From Cheiracanthium punctorium (taxonomy: Eukaryota > Arthropoda > Arachnida > Araneae > Cheiracanthiidae), in the NCBI GenBank assembly GCA_038373885.1, contig JAWZYV010018289.1, positions 1 to 64,000 on the forward strand: 64,000 nucleotides of DNA, written 5' to 3'. A program made the position numbers and the translations under genes. Positions 1-12,000 of the stretch are shown here, piece after piece (the stretch's first letter is position 1; each line of letters opens with the position of its first letter). The notes beneath the pieces are model-generated. The model did no database searches. It was given only the letters and a program-made list of their open reading frames with translations, and was not told where the DNA came from.

Positions 1-170
1 CCCGCGTTTTCTGCTCATTTACAAGAGCAGTCAGCAGTGCAAAGAATTTGGCAGAGCATGCAGGAATGATTGAATAGTTTTGTTTTTGAATTTACGATTT
101 TTAAGTGTAATTTGCAATATCGCAGTTAATAAAATACTATTTTATACATAATTTTATTTACTATTGCAAC
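1..170 (+). promoter_or_regulatory. 5' flank and presumed 5' UTR/promoter of POLA2
   Basis: This is the DNA just upstream of the POLA2 ATG. No TATA box stands out. The first ten bases (CCCGCGTTTT) loosely resemble an E2F-type site, expected for a replication gene, but the match is weak and cut by the window edge. Confidence 0.3.
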
Positions 171-255
171 ATGGAAATCTCTGTCGAAATTGATGATATC
201 CGATCGCAGCTAGTAACTTATGCTCTGAGTGCTGCAGAGGACTCGATATATAAGT
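171..255 (+). CDS. POLA2: POLA2 exon 1
   Basis: It encodes residues 1-28 plus one base, starting MEISVEIDD and ending SIYK. The donor is GTATGG at 256. Another GT two bases earlier would break the frame with exon 2, so 256 is preferred. The segment is the first helix of the N-terminal domain. Confidence 0.8.
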
Positions 256-3200
256 GTATGGTGCTAAAACTTTTTATTATTAAATGTTTTAGGAGCTTAA
301 GTTAACATTATTTTGACCGCAAAAACTTTATCACATTCTTCAATCATGTCGAATTTAAGAATAAATGATTGGTTTTATTTTGCATTTAATTAAGTAATAT
401 GTTTTTCGATAATACTGCACTAACTTATCTTAATGTATATTTTTTCAATTAAGTTTTGAAAAAGGGACTGCCAGTGACCTTAAATTATCTTTCTTAAACC
501 CTTAAGTCAGTGTAGTTCAAGAGGTTCATTAATGCTTTAAAAATTAAGCATTACTCTTCCTCTTAAAGCAAAAAGTAGTAATATGTTTAAGGGTATCTAT
601 CTGTGTACTATCAGCAAGCTGATTAGTTAAATAACGAGACCATAGGGTGATTCAATGTCAATTCACCCAGGCCATGCCACCCACCCTCTTAGATTTTCTT
701 TAAATTTGGCTTTGTACAGACTATGAAGAAACTAACTCCTAATAAAGACACATAAAACATTATTTAATACGGCGGATTAATTAGTTAAAATTTTTTATTT
801 GGGAATACCTTATTCCCCCGTACACGATATATATTTCGGTTACACACATAACCATCTTCAGTCGTTTCTGGAACTCTCACTAATGGCGGCTTCTTTTTAT
901 ATCTTCGTCGTTCTTCTTCTTGAAAGTTCGATGCATGACGTCGTCCCATGATTGGTCGATTGTATGAAGCGTATCGTTGATGCTGCCCTCTGTCGTCAAT
1001 ATTTCTAAGCTCTCACGAATGTAGGCATATATACTATTTTTAAAGTTGGCTATTTTTTTAATATTTTTAAAATCAATGGTAATGGGCTCTTTCAAAGCAA
1101 GACGGGCTAGGGCGGTACTTTGTTTCTGGAGGTTAATGTCTTTAAAATGTTCGTTTTTTCCTTCTTTAATTTTCCTTTTTGTAACGCCGATGTAGCAATT
1201 TTCTTTATTAGTATCGTTTGACATAAAATTAATTTTATAGATCCCTGCGGTTTCGATGGGGTTGATTGGGTCTTTTTCCGATCTAATGCGCTGAAAGATT
1301 GTTTTATTAGGTTTAATTGGAATACGGAAGTTCTTTTTACTGGCGATATTAGAAAGTTTATTGGCTATCCCTCGGCTAAAGGGGATAGCGGTAGTAAAAC
1401 GTGGTTTATCTTTTTGACGGTTGTCTATAACATTTAATTTACGTTGCCTAGCTTTAAAAACTTTGTCGAAAATTTCTCGAGGGTAGTGGGCGTCTTGACA
1501 TTGTTTCTTTATGAAAGCAATTTCTTTTTGAAGGAGGTCGTCGTTAGAACACACTTTGAAAGCGCGGTCGATATAGGAACGAATAGCAGCAATTTTATAG
1601 TTGAAAGGGGTTTTAGATTTAAAATTTACTATATTAGTATTACAAGTAGGTTTTCGAAAAATGGTGGTCTCAATGAGATTATTGTTTCTGGTTATGTTCA
1701 CATCTAAGTAATTGAGGCTATTATTGATTTCTTTTTCGTAGGTAAATTTAATGTTCGAGTCTATGGCATTAAGTTGATTGATCAAATTATTTTCTTCATT
1801 ATTGTGGGTGGTAAGGATAGCGAAGATATCGTCGACATAGCGAAGCCAAAGTTTGATGGTATTATTGTGTGTCTGTTTAATCTGTTCTTCAAGGATTCTC
1901 ATTTTCCAGTCGGCAATTATTCCGGATATGGGGGAGCCCATTCAAAGTAGTTTTAAAGATATAGACATAATTAACACCCTAACTAGTGCTATAAATCTAA
2001 TTTTAAATAACTCATATTTTCAATATAATAATCACTTCTACCAACAAATAAAAGGAGTCCCCATGGGCTCCCCCATATCCGGAATAATTGCCGACTGGAA
2101 AATGAGAATCCTTGAACAGATTAAACAGACACACAATAATACCATCAAACTTTGGCTTCGCTATGTCGACGATATCTTCGCTATCCTTACCACCCACAAT
2201 AATGAAGAAAATAATTTGATCAATCAACTTAATGCCATAGACTCGAACATTAAATTTACCTACGAAAAAGAAATCAATAATAGCCTCAATTACTTAGATG
2301 TGAACATAACCAGAAACAATAATCTCATTGAGACCACCATTTTTCGAAAACCTACTTGTAATACTAATATAGTAAATTTTAAATCTAAAACCCCTTTCAA
2401 CTATAAAATTGCTGCTATTCGTTCCTATATCGACCGCGCTTTCAAAGTGTGTTCTAACGACGACCTCCTTCAAAAAGAAATTGCTTTCATAAAGAAACAA
2501 TGTCAAGACGCCCACTACCCTCGAGAAATTTTCGACAAAGTTTTTAAAGCTAGGCAACGTAAATTAAATGTTATAGACAACCGTCAAAAAGATAAACCAC
2601 GTTTTACTACCGCTATCCCCTTTAGCCGAGGGATAGCCAATAAACTTTCTAATATCGCCAGTAAAAAGAACTTCCGTATTCCAATTAAACCTAATAAAAC
2701 AATCTTTCAGCGCATTAGATCGGAAAAAGACCCAATCAACCCCATCGAAACCGCAGGGATCTATAAAATTAATTTTATGTCAAACGATACTAATAAAGAA
2801 AATTGCTACATCGGCGTTACAAAAAGGAAAATTAAAGAAGGAAAAAACGAACATTTTAAAGACATTAACCTCCAGAAACAAAGTACTGCCCTAGCCCGTC
2901 TTGCTTTGAAAGAGCCCATTACCATTGATTTTAAAAATATTAAAAAAATAGCCAACTTTAAAAATAGTATATATGCCTACATTCGTGAGAGCTTAGAAAT
3001 ATTGACGACAGAGGGCAGCATCAACGATACGCTTCATACAATCGACCAATCATGGGACGACGTCATGCATCGAACTTTCAAGAAGAAGAACGACGAAGAT
3101 ATAAAAAGAAGCCGCCATTAGTGAGAGTTCCAGAAACGACTGAAGATGGTTATGTGTGTAACCGAAATATATATCGTGTACGGGGGAATAAGGTATTCCC

Positions 3201-6200
3201 AAATAAAAAATTTTAACGAACTAACTCCTGTTTGGTTTTTTTTTTTTTTTTTTTTTTTCGCTAGTTCAAATAATTTGTTTTTTTTTTAATTTGAAAGTTT
3301 TCAAAAATCTCACATCACAACCATCATTGTTGCTCTGATTTTCATACATGCTATATATAAAAAAAAAAAAAATCATAATTCAGTGCATAATCATTTTATC
3401 GCTCTAGAAATTTCAAGATATAAAAGTTATATTGTACCTATTAACACAAAAAAATAAGTTATGGGATATAATATTTTTAAGAATAAAAAATAATTTTTTT
3501 TCACACTTAAGATTTTTAAAATAAATTTAAGCATTTATTATTTTAACATTTTTTAAAAGAGGCATAGCAGTAACCAATCATATTTTTTTGTTTTAACACT
3601 AGAACTGCGGGATGGGTCATTTTGACCCAAAACCAGATTTGATTCCGTTTTTTTTCAAAAAGTTACGAACTGAATTTTTTTTAAAATCGTGACTTTTCCT
3701 AACTTTATGTTATTAATTAGCTGTAAAAAATTTAAGCTCGTAACTTTTATCTGTTTTTTGTTTTTAATATGCATACCTGATATCGCGGAATGGGTCATTT
3801 TGATGCAAAACTTCCCACGAGTCTGGAATTCGAAGTTCAAAGTAAACAAATGTCATTATCATTCATAAAATGAACGGTAATGACATAATAAATGGTATAA
3901 TAGCATATCATTATGTCATTTTCATTGCAACGTGAATTTTACAAGTCGGGTCAATTTGACCCATACCGCAGTTTTAGGTATACCTATTTCAAGCGACGCG
4001 GTTCTAATAAGAATTATAGCAACAATATTTTTGTACTTTTAATGTAATATTAAACTGAATACGAATGTTAAGATTGAACTAATGTCATTACCGTTGAAAT
4101 ATAACATTATTGTTGCATAGCAACGTGAATTCTACAAATTGGGTCAATTTGACCCAGCCCGCGGTTTTAGGTATATCTGAAACACCGCGGTTCTAGTGTT
4201 AATTGTAGCTAAAAGTGTCTAATAGGATTTAAAATCAAAACAGTGGTATTTTGACTGCTTAATCAAGTATTTTAATATTTATTGCATTTTCATTGTTGGA
4301 TAATTTTCACACAAAACCAAGCAATGGTCAAAATGTCATTTCTCAGATATTGATTATTTTTTATTTAAATGTACATAGTGCTAGCACATTAGATGATAAA
4401 AACAAATTTTCAGATTTAAAAAATATATATATTTTCAAGTTATGAATTTTTGAAAAAATTTGAAATTTTCCATGCCATACTACTTTTTAAATGGCTTTTA
4501 CTCAAAACCTGTTTGACATACAGAGTTGAACCTTATGTCGTTTTGTTCAGTTGTTTGTGGCATTTAATAAAACATGTAACAAGGCTACGTTAATTTTTTT
4601 TACCTATGGATTACGGGTGGAAACTTTGAAAAGAAAAGGGAGTTGATGAAAACCGAAATCTGATTTTCAAATGAGTCGCCTGGAGTGGCCAAAAACTTGA
4701 AAATAGTATGAAAATGACGATTTTTATTTTAAAAAGTTGCCCAAATCGCCTTTTAACCCTTTGAGGCACAACCCTTTCCCAATGCTAAAAAAAGGGCAGC
4801 CGTTGCCATCGCTCGACTAATGGTTAAAAAATTAATGGTTGAAACCAAAATTTAAAAAATGAGTTATTTTATTTTTTAAAGTAGGCTTATTATTAAATTA
4901 CACAGCTTAGTTTAAAAGTAAATGGCTATATAACATAACACAATTGTTAATTTTCAATATGTAAATGTAAAAGTGAATTCACAGTGTCATAATAGCTATT
5001 TGAAATCAGGCCTGACGAGAGAGGAGGGGGATTCCCCCCGGGCCCTGATTTTCTTGGGGGCCCATGATTATAAATTTCAGGAAACATTTTTTTGTATAGA
5101 TAGAAAGAAGAATAAGGGAAATCCAGCTCCGACTGGAATAAGGAAAGCTGATGCCCTAAACAAAATTGGATTGCTAATGTCACATATACCGTGGCCATAC
5201 TTAGCCATTTCATGAGGACTGAGACTTATTGGCAGGCTTGTGCCGGACTGCTAAAACTGCATAGTATTTGCAGGGCCCGACTGAGACATTTGCGAGCCCC
5301 AGCCTAGCCCTTTTCGAGGGATCCTGTATGGTCATTCCTTGTTGACACATATAGTCATAAGGTAGAAATATTTGTTCACAATGTCGTATATAAGGGAAAG
5401 GTTTAATACCTCACCCTTTTTCCAACATTTTAAAAATTAAATTCATGAAAGTTACACTTCGATGAATGTTTCATGGTGGAATGCTTTGTTATTTGACATT
5501 TGTTCTATTCCTGAATACAGTGTAAACAAACATTTTTGCACACTGGCATATATTGTTTGTTTTTATGCTATTTTTTAAAAACTATTTTAATCATTTTTCT
5601 GCCCATTAAAACTAGTCTTACGCATAATTAGCTTGTGAGGTCATCTGGCTCTGGTTAACTAGTTTCACGTAGCGATGGTGGAAACGATTTGCACGGAACG
5701 ACTTGTCATGGATCAGTCTGATCAAAACGGGCTCTGATCTTTTATGATAATCAGATCATGGAGAAAAGTTCATTTCTAGCAGCAAGAACTTTTGTTTTTA
5801 TAAAGAAAAAATAGCAATTAGTTGTATATAAAACCAACATTAATTTTTTAAATAAAAATCAGTAAATTAAAAGTGCCGGAGTGAAAGAAAAAGCACTTTA
5901 TTTCTATTTTACAATGAGAATACTATGATCGTTATAGGAGGGGGACCGTCAGATCTCCGACCCCCCGGGCCCGAGTTTTCACTCTACGGGCCTGTTTGAA
6001 ATTGTCATGAACACAGTTTAAAATACGTTTTTATATTGTTTGAATTATTGTATTACTTTTATAAAATCTAAATTAATTTGCATATAGAAATTTTAGAACA
6101 TATTTTTATAAAAGGTTAAATTTTTAACAACCTTATTGCAATTTTTAAAAATTCATTACTTATTTATTTTTATCATAAAATTAAGGAACCCTCTGAATAG

Positions 6201-8999
6201 CCACTATAACCCACAAGTGCCTATTATTATTTTTTAACACACAATTAAAAAATTATTGCATGTTAGTAGTAAAGTAATGTATGTAAAAATTATTTTTTCA
6301 TAAACATTTTAACTTTTACATAAGTTACAGATCAATGCAAAACATTTTTCTTTTGTGCTAAGTAGTTAAATTCCATTCTTTTCAAAGTGCACTTCTTCCT
6401 AAGTGAAATTATTGTGAAACAGATTAAATATATAAATTAAATATTTATTTATTTAATAGTGAGAGAGCTGTGTGTAATGTACCATATTAATGCTGAAGAT
6501 ATTGTTTGCCACTGGTTTGCATTTGCTACTACAAGAAAACTGGATGTGACGCCAACTATTAAAATGTTAGAATTAATGGAAAAAGAGGTATGCATATATT
6601 TTTTTTTTTCCTTAGAAAAAAATCATACAGTGAAATCCCTCTATAACAATATTTTGGGGGTCTAAATAATATATCATTGTAATGAGAATTATCGTTATAG
6701 AGGGAATCAATACTTCAACAAAAAAAATTTTGTTCTTCATTTCCTATAGCCTAGCTTCACTACGGGGTGCTCTGCTTTCATTCAGAAAATCCCTTGCACT
6801 CACACAAACAATAATATATAGGGTGGTAGGTAATTGGGGACAAAGTAAAGATGGGGAAAAGCGTTATTTTCAAAGAACAGTTGTTCACTGTTCCCGTTCT
6901 TTTTTAAAGAACAGTTCTTTTTCCTGTTCTTTTGAGAACAGGTTCTTTGATTTATCGTAGCTTTATTATGACTATTTTATTCAATTTAAAAATGAAAATA
7001 TATGTCCTTTTTAACATGTATTATGCTTTAATACAATTGCAAAATGTTTTTAAAAACTTTGCAACCAACATACTGGCTTTCTATAATCAAGTATATTAAC
7101 AGTAATTTTTGGTAAAAATATTTTAATTATATTAACGTTCTATAATATAGTGTTAAATATGCACATATTTCTAAAATCAAAATTTTTTCTGTGCTTTTTA
7201 TTAACTTTTGTTATCCTTACTTATAGCATGTATGTAAAAAGAAATGGAAAAACTTCAATTCTAGAGAGAATTATTTAGGCCAGGCCTAATTTTCGATTAC
7301 TTACCTGAGTGTTACAATATTGCTTACATCATGAGTAAACAATATTTGAGTCTGACAGCTCCTAAAATGACATAATATTCATAACTGTTTATTTTGATTA
7401 GACTATATTGCACAAAGCTTTGGAAGCAGCGGAATCAATAACTTTAAAATCCGTCCAAACAAAAGATTTTTTTTCTATCCATGAGGAAAAACTATCCAAA
7501 CATAAGCATAACTAAGAATTGTACCAGTAACAGCGCAAAGGAATGATCTGTTTCAACTAATCCTTGAACGGTCTATACAATATGCCACGTGACTGCATAC
7601 CCTTTTGTTTTAGTTTTTTCTTCTTCAGCACTACTGCAGTAAAAGAGCCAACGCACAAGAAGAGCGACCGCTGAAGCTGAAAATCTGCGATGAAATCCTC
7701 CACCCCCTCCTTTCCTAGCCTTATTCCCAGTCCACACCATAAATTTCATTATAAAGCGAAAGTAACGCAAGACTTTGACCCTGGGTAATGTGCCAGGGGG
7801 TTGTCGGGAAGTACGTAACCTCGGGCACATAATATCCACATTATCACAATGCACCTAAGTAACGCAAGCTTTGACCCTATAGTCGTAACTATGGGAGGGG
7901 GGGGGGTTTAGAAGTTTTTTTCAGACTTTCAAACATTTTAATACAAAAATAACAATGATAAAAAAACTCAAAATACTATAAGAGTGTTCACTATAACGAA
8001 AGCTGGAGAGAGAGCACCCCCTTCAAGGCCGTACCCAGGGGGTCTGGTCCCCCCTCACCCCGAAATTTAAAATTTTGTTAACAAAATAATAAAGTTGAAA
8101 TCTTTGTGAAAAATTCAGCTTTTTTCTTTTGTTTGGTCCCCCTCCGAAATTTTTGTCTGGTTAAATTTTTTTCTGGATACGGCCCTGACCCCTTGTCCCC
8201 TATCTAAGCACTCATGCAAGATCGTACCCAAGGGGGTGAATCAGGAAGTCTGCCCCCCAATTTAAAATGTTGTTAACAAAATAATAATGATGAAGTCGTT
8301 TGCTGAAAAATTCAACCTTTTCACCGTTCGCTCCGCCTCTTAAAAAATATATATTGTTCCAGGTCTAGCTCCAAGAGGTTATGGATCTGGCTCGGGTTTA
8401 AAAAAAAAAAAAAAAAATCCTTCTTTGGTACAACTACAAATAAAAATATATGTATCGGGCTCCAGCTTAACAGATATGGCTTTTGTACCAACGACAAACA
8501 TTTTCAGCTCTAATTCAAAATATTAAATAAGTCCATCTCAAGTTAGAAAAAAAAGAAATATCCTTGTGTTGCCTTCAGGTTAAAAATACACGGCGTGGAC
8601 ATGCCCATTTCCAATTGGGGAGCCCACAAAATAGTCGATACGCTCTCAGAGCTTAAAAAAAATAAAAAATATGTACGGTTTCAGCTTTAAAAGTACATGC
8701 TCCAGCTTACAAATTAAAGACATTCTGTTTAAAAAGCTGTAAGTATCACGCTCAGTATTGCTCCGACTCCTATTTAAGAAAATGAATATGACTTTGGCAT
8801 ATAAAATTACATGGCTCCGAAAATCCAGCTTAAATGGCTTCAGACCTGGGCCATACCCAGACAAAAATTTCAGGATATATCCCCCACACACAATTTTCAA
8901 CTTATGTAGCAAGATTTTTAATTTTTTTTTAACTATTGCGAAAACATTTCATTCATTTATACATCACTGCAATTCATACCCCTCCCCCCCCCCCCCCCC

Positions 9000-9037
<38 letters not shown>

Positions 9038-12000
9038 CTGGCTACGTCCCTGTATAAATACACCATATACATATAATGTAATAACGTCGAGGGAGAGATT
9101 CCAAACCCATAGGACCCCCCCCCCCTTTCTAAGTACGGCCTTACTTCTGACTACTAGTCTGCAACTTAGACCCTGTATTCAGCTCAGAACGGAATTAATG
9201 CAAAAGAACACCTTTCAAAACCCCGTTCACCAGAGAACACTTCGAAAAGAACGCCTTTTACTCCGTTCCCAAAAGAACACCAGCTCTCTCCGTTCCTCGA
9301 AAAAACACCTAGCTCTCCGTTCCACGAAAGAATGCTGAACTAGGTGTTCCAGCTCTCCAGGCGTGATCAAAGAACTGGTTCTTTTTCAGCCAATAGGAGA
9401 GGTCTCCTCGGAACAGGTTCTTTTTCAGCCAAAAGGAGATGGCTGAGAGCGTATGAAGGGAAGGCACGTTTTATATGGAGATAGTGCAATGCTTATATTA
9501 TTGTTTGACGTTGATAAAATATTTTTTCGATTTATTTGTGTTTCAGACTATCATTTTCTTTATTATTAAATTTTTTACTTTGATTGAAATTGAGTAGTTT
9601 GGCTGGAATAATAAAAATTGACGAATTGTTTTCCTGTGAGTGCATTTCATATTGAACTTATAAGAAAGTTTCTTAGCCCGGGTCCACACTAAAATTATGG
9701 TAGGTTGGGCTAAAAGTTCTATCCTCCCCCCCCCCAGATAATCATCATCGTTATCATTATTTCTCAAAATAGCTAAAATTCTGCAATTACTTAGAATTTG
9801 ATAAAGCTAAAATTGTGAACTTCTGTCCCCACCATCAGATACATAGCCAAGGTGTGAACAGGAGAAGGGGGTCTCTGGTCCACCAGAATTTAAATTTTTC
9901 TTAGCAAAAAAATATTAATCACGCCTTTTAATGAGAAATTTCACCTTTAAGGCATTTTCCAAAATTTATTTTTACAACGATCTTGCCTGCCATAAAATTT
10001 TGAAGTGTCGGACCTTAATGAACTGAGAACATGTTTTTGCCGTGATCACTGAACAGGGTGTTCCCGTTCTTTCTTGAGAACAGGTTCAAAAGAACAGGAT
10101 GTTCATTCTTTCCCCATCTCTAGGACAAAGGTCTACAATTTTGAATTATAACTCATTTCTGAAACCTTGCAACAAGTTCTGAATCTAAACTTTTTATTAG
10201 AATATAGCTTAGATCTTTATCTGTCATCTTAAGTGATTACTTTTATCTAAAATATAATACATAAAAACTGGGAGTGACATTTACAGATTTTGGTATTTTC
10301 GGATCTTTTCCCCATCTAATGGTAGTGGAGTAAAGATCCATGGTAGTGGACATGGCACAAAACTCAGAATGAAACCCTCTTGCAAAGTTGTCTTTGCTGT
10401 AAAATTATTATTTATCAGGTTGTGAGGCTGACTACTATCAGCACCTTCAATACTGGTGGAGTATAATTAAATTTTCCTTTTTTTTGCGGGGGGTGAGGGG
10501 GGGGGGCTATGAACTGCATGGAAATTTTTGACTTAATATGATAACAATCTCTAAAGTATGTATTCTAAACTTAGTTTAACAAAAACAGATAACAAAAGGG
10601 AAAAAATCACTGTCCGTTAAATTTAATTTGATAACGTACAAAATAGGGAGAAGACAGTTGGCTGTTACAGAACTAAAAGGAACTCAAATCTCTAAGTGCC
10701 ATAGAAAAACTTATCATATTGCTAAAACAAACTAATGTGAACGTAAGTGTTGCAATCACAAGCCAAATCATTGGAAAAAATAATTTGAAATTTAAGAAAT
10801 AAAATACATGCTTGGCTGAAAATTTTACATGACCTTGCATGTCGAGCAATGGATTTTTCCAGCCCTGATGGACGTCATCTTTAGAACACCCTGAACTTAG
10901 CACAATATGATGGTTATTGGAAGTCTCAGGACAGGAGAGCACCGTCAGCGACATGACGCACGTGCAAATCGATGAAGACTGGAGCAGCGTGCTGGAGCCT
11001 GTCTTCCGAGAGCAAAGGCCTGCTAGCTGTTGAAATGAGTCATCCCATGTAGGTGGAGGAAGGAGATTTATCGCAAACTGAGGTCTGAGAGTCGCGAATG
11101 TTTAACATACCGCTTTTTTGACACAATTTTGATGCGTAAATTCATCAGAAATACTGAATGGTCACATTAATATATGGATTTAAAAACTTTTTACTACTTG
11201 TTCATGCAACATGCTAGTAGGATTGATATTTAAATCAGTTCCCCCAACCCTTTTTCTATGAAAGCTTTTACCTCAATTTTTTTAGTTTTAGAAATGGAAA
11301 TTGGTAGAATTTTATCAAAATGAAAATTCCATAAAAATTAAATTTGAAACCAATTAAGATTACCAATTCAAATTTTCGACATTATTTGTACAATATGAAT
11401 ACCAGTAATATGCTAAATTAATTTTCACTCATTTTTATCAGGATTTCTTTAGCAAACATGTGAATTAAATTTGTGTAAGTGAATAACAAGTGTAACATTT
11501 AAGTTAACAAATATGAATTACAAAAATGAATGACTTATAAAATGTTGAATAAATAATTATCTTTTATTTCTATGAAAAAATATCAGAGCAACAAACATAA
11601 TATATTTTTTCAGAATACACTATATATATACACATAAAAAGAAACAACCTTAAAAAAAAAAGAAAGAGCTTTTACTTCTAATTTTTAAAAGGTAAATTGG
11701 TAGAATATTATAAAAATGAAAATTGAAATTCACTTTAAACAAGGATAAAAATTAAATTTGGAACCAAGTAAGATTTTTAATTAAAACTTTCTGCATTACT
11801 TGTACAATACAAGCATTGCTAAAATGTAAATGTGTCGCTGATTAGCACATGGCCCTCCGTGCTCCCAACTAATCGCCAAGCCGCCAGCGCCCATGTAATG
11901 GTGAGAAGTTTCCGTGCTTATCAATCTCTTGTTATAATGCGAGTCCGTGAGTGGCGCCTTTAGACGGGTGTCTGCAATGTGGGCCTAGCCCCGAGTTTCC

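Larger units (their letters stand above)
741..3218. mobile_element. Penelope-like element 1, head-to-head inverted pair
   Basis: Two nearly identical copies of one Penelope-like retroelement face away from each other. The left arm (about 788-1941) is on the minus strand and the right arm (about 1943-3215) on the plus strand. Both share the 3' tail through the AAATAAAAAATTTTAAC end. The arms differ by a 3-bp indel near the shared RT start. Outside, AACTAACTCCT occurs at 730-740 and 3219-3229 and may be the target duplication, although about 47 unexplained bases lie between the left copy and the left arm. Both copies lack the N-terminal half of RT, so neither is autonomous. Near-identity implies recent insertion or gene conversion. 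Confidence 0.82.

Noticed and set aside
1..11. E2F-like site upstream of POLA2
   Set aside because: It is only a loose match at the window edge, so it is not listed as a binding site.
1444..1707. Open frame on the + strand (and its mirror 2294-2557 on the minus strand)
   Set aside because: It is the antisense shadow of the Penelope coding region.
4947..5215. Overlapping 88- and 80-codon frames
   Set aside because: They lie largely inside the end of a hAT element and resemble no protein.
8758..9057. Open frame ending in Pro and Lys runs
   Set aside because: The end is translated poly-C and poly-A, and the rest matches nothing.
10673..10954. Minus-strand 93-codon frame with hydrophobic stretch
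   Set aside because: Its start is antisense to a Penelope remnant on the plus strand, and there is no independent support.
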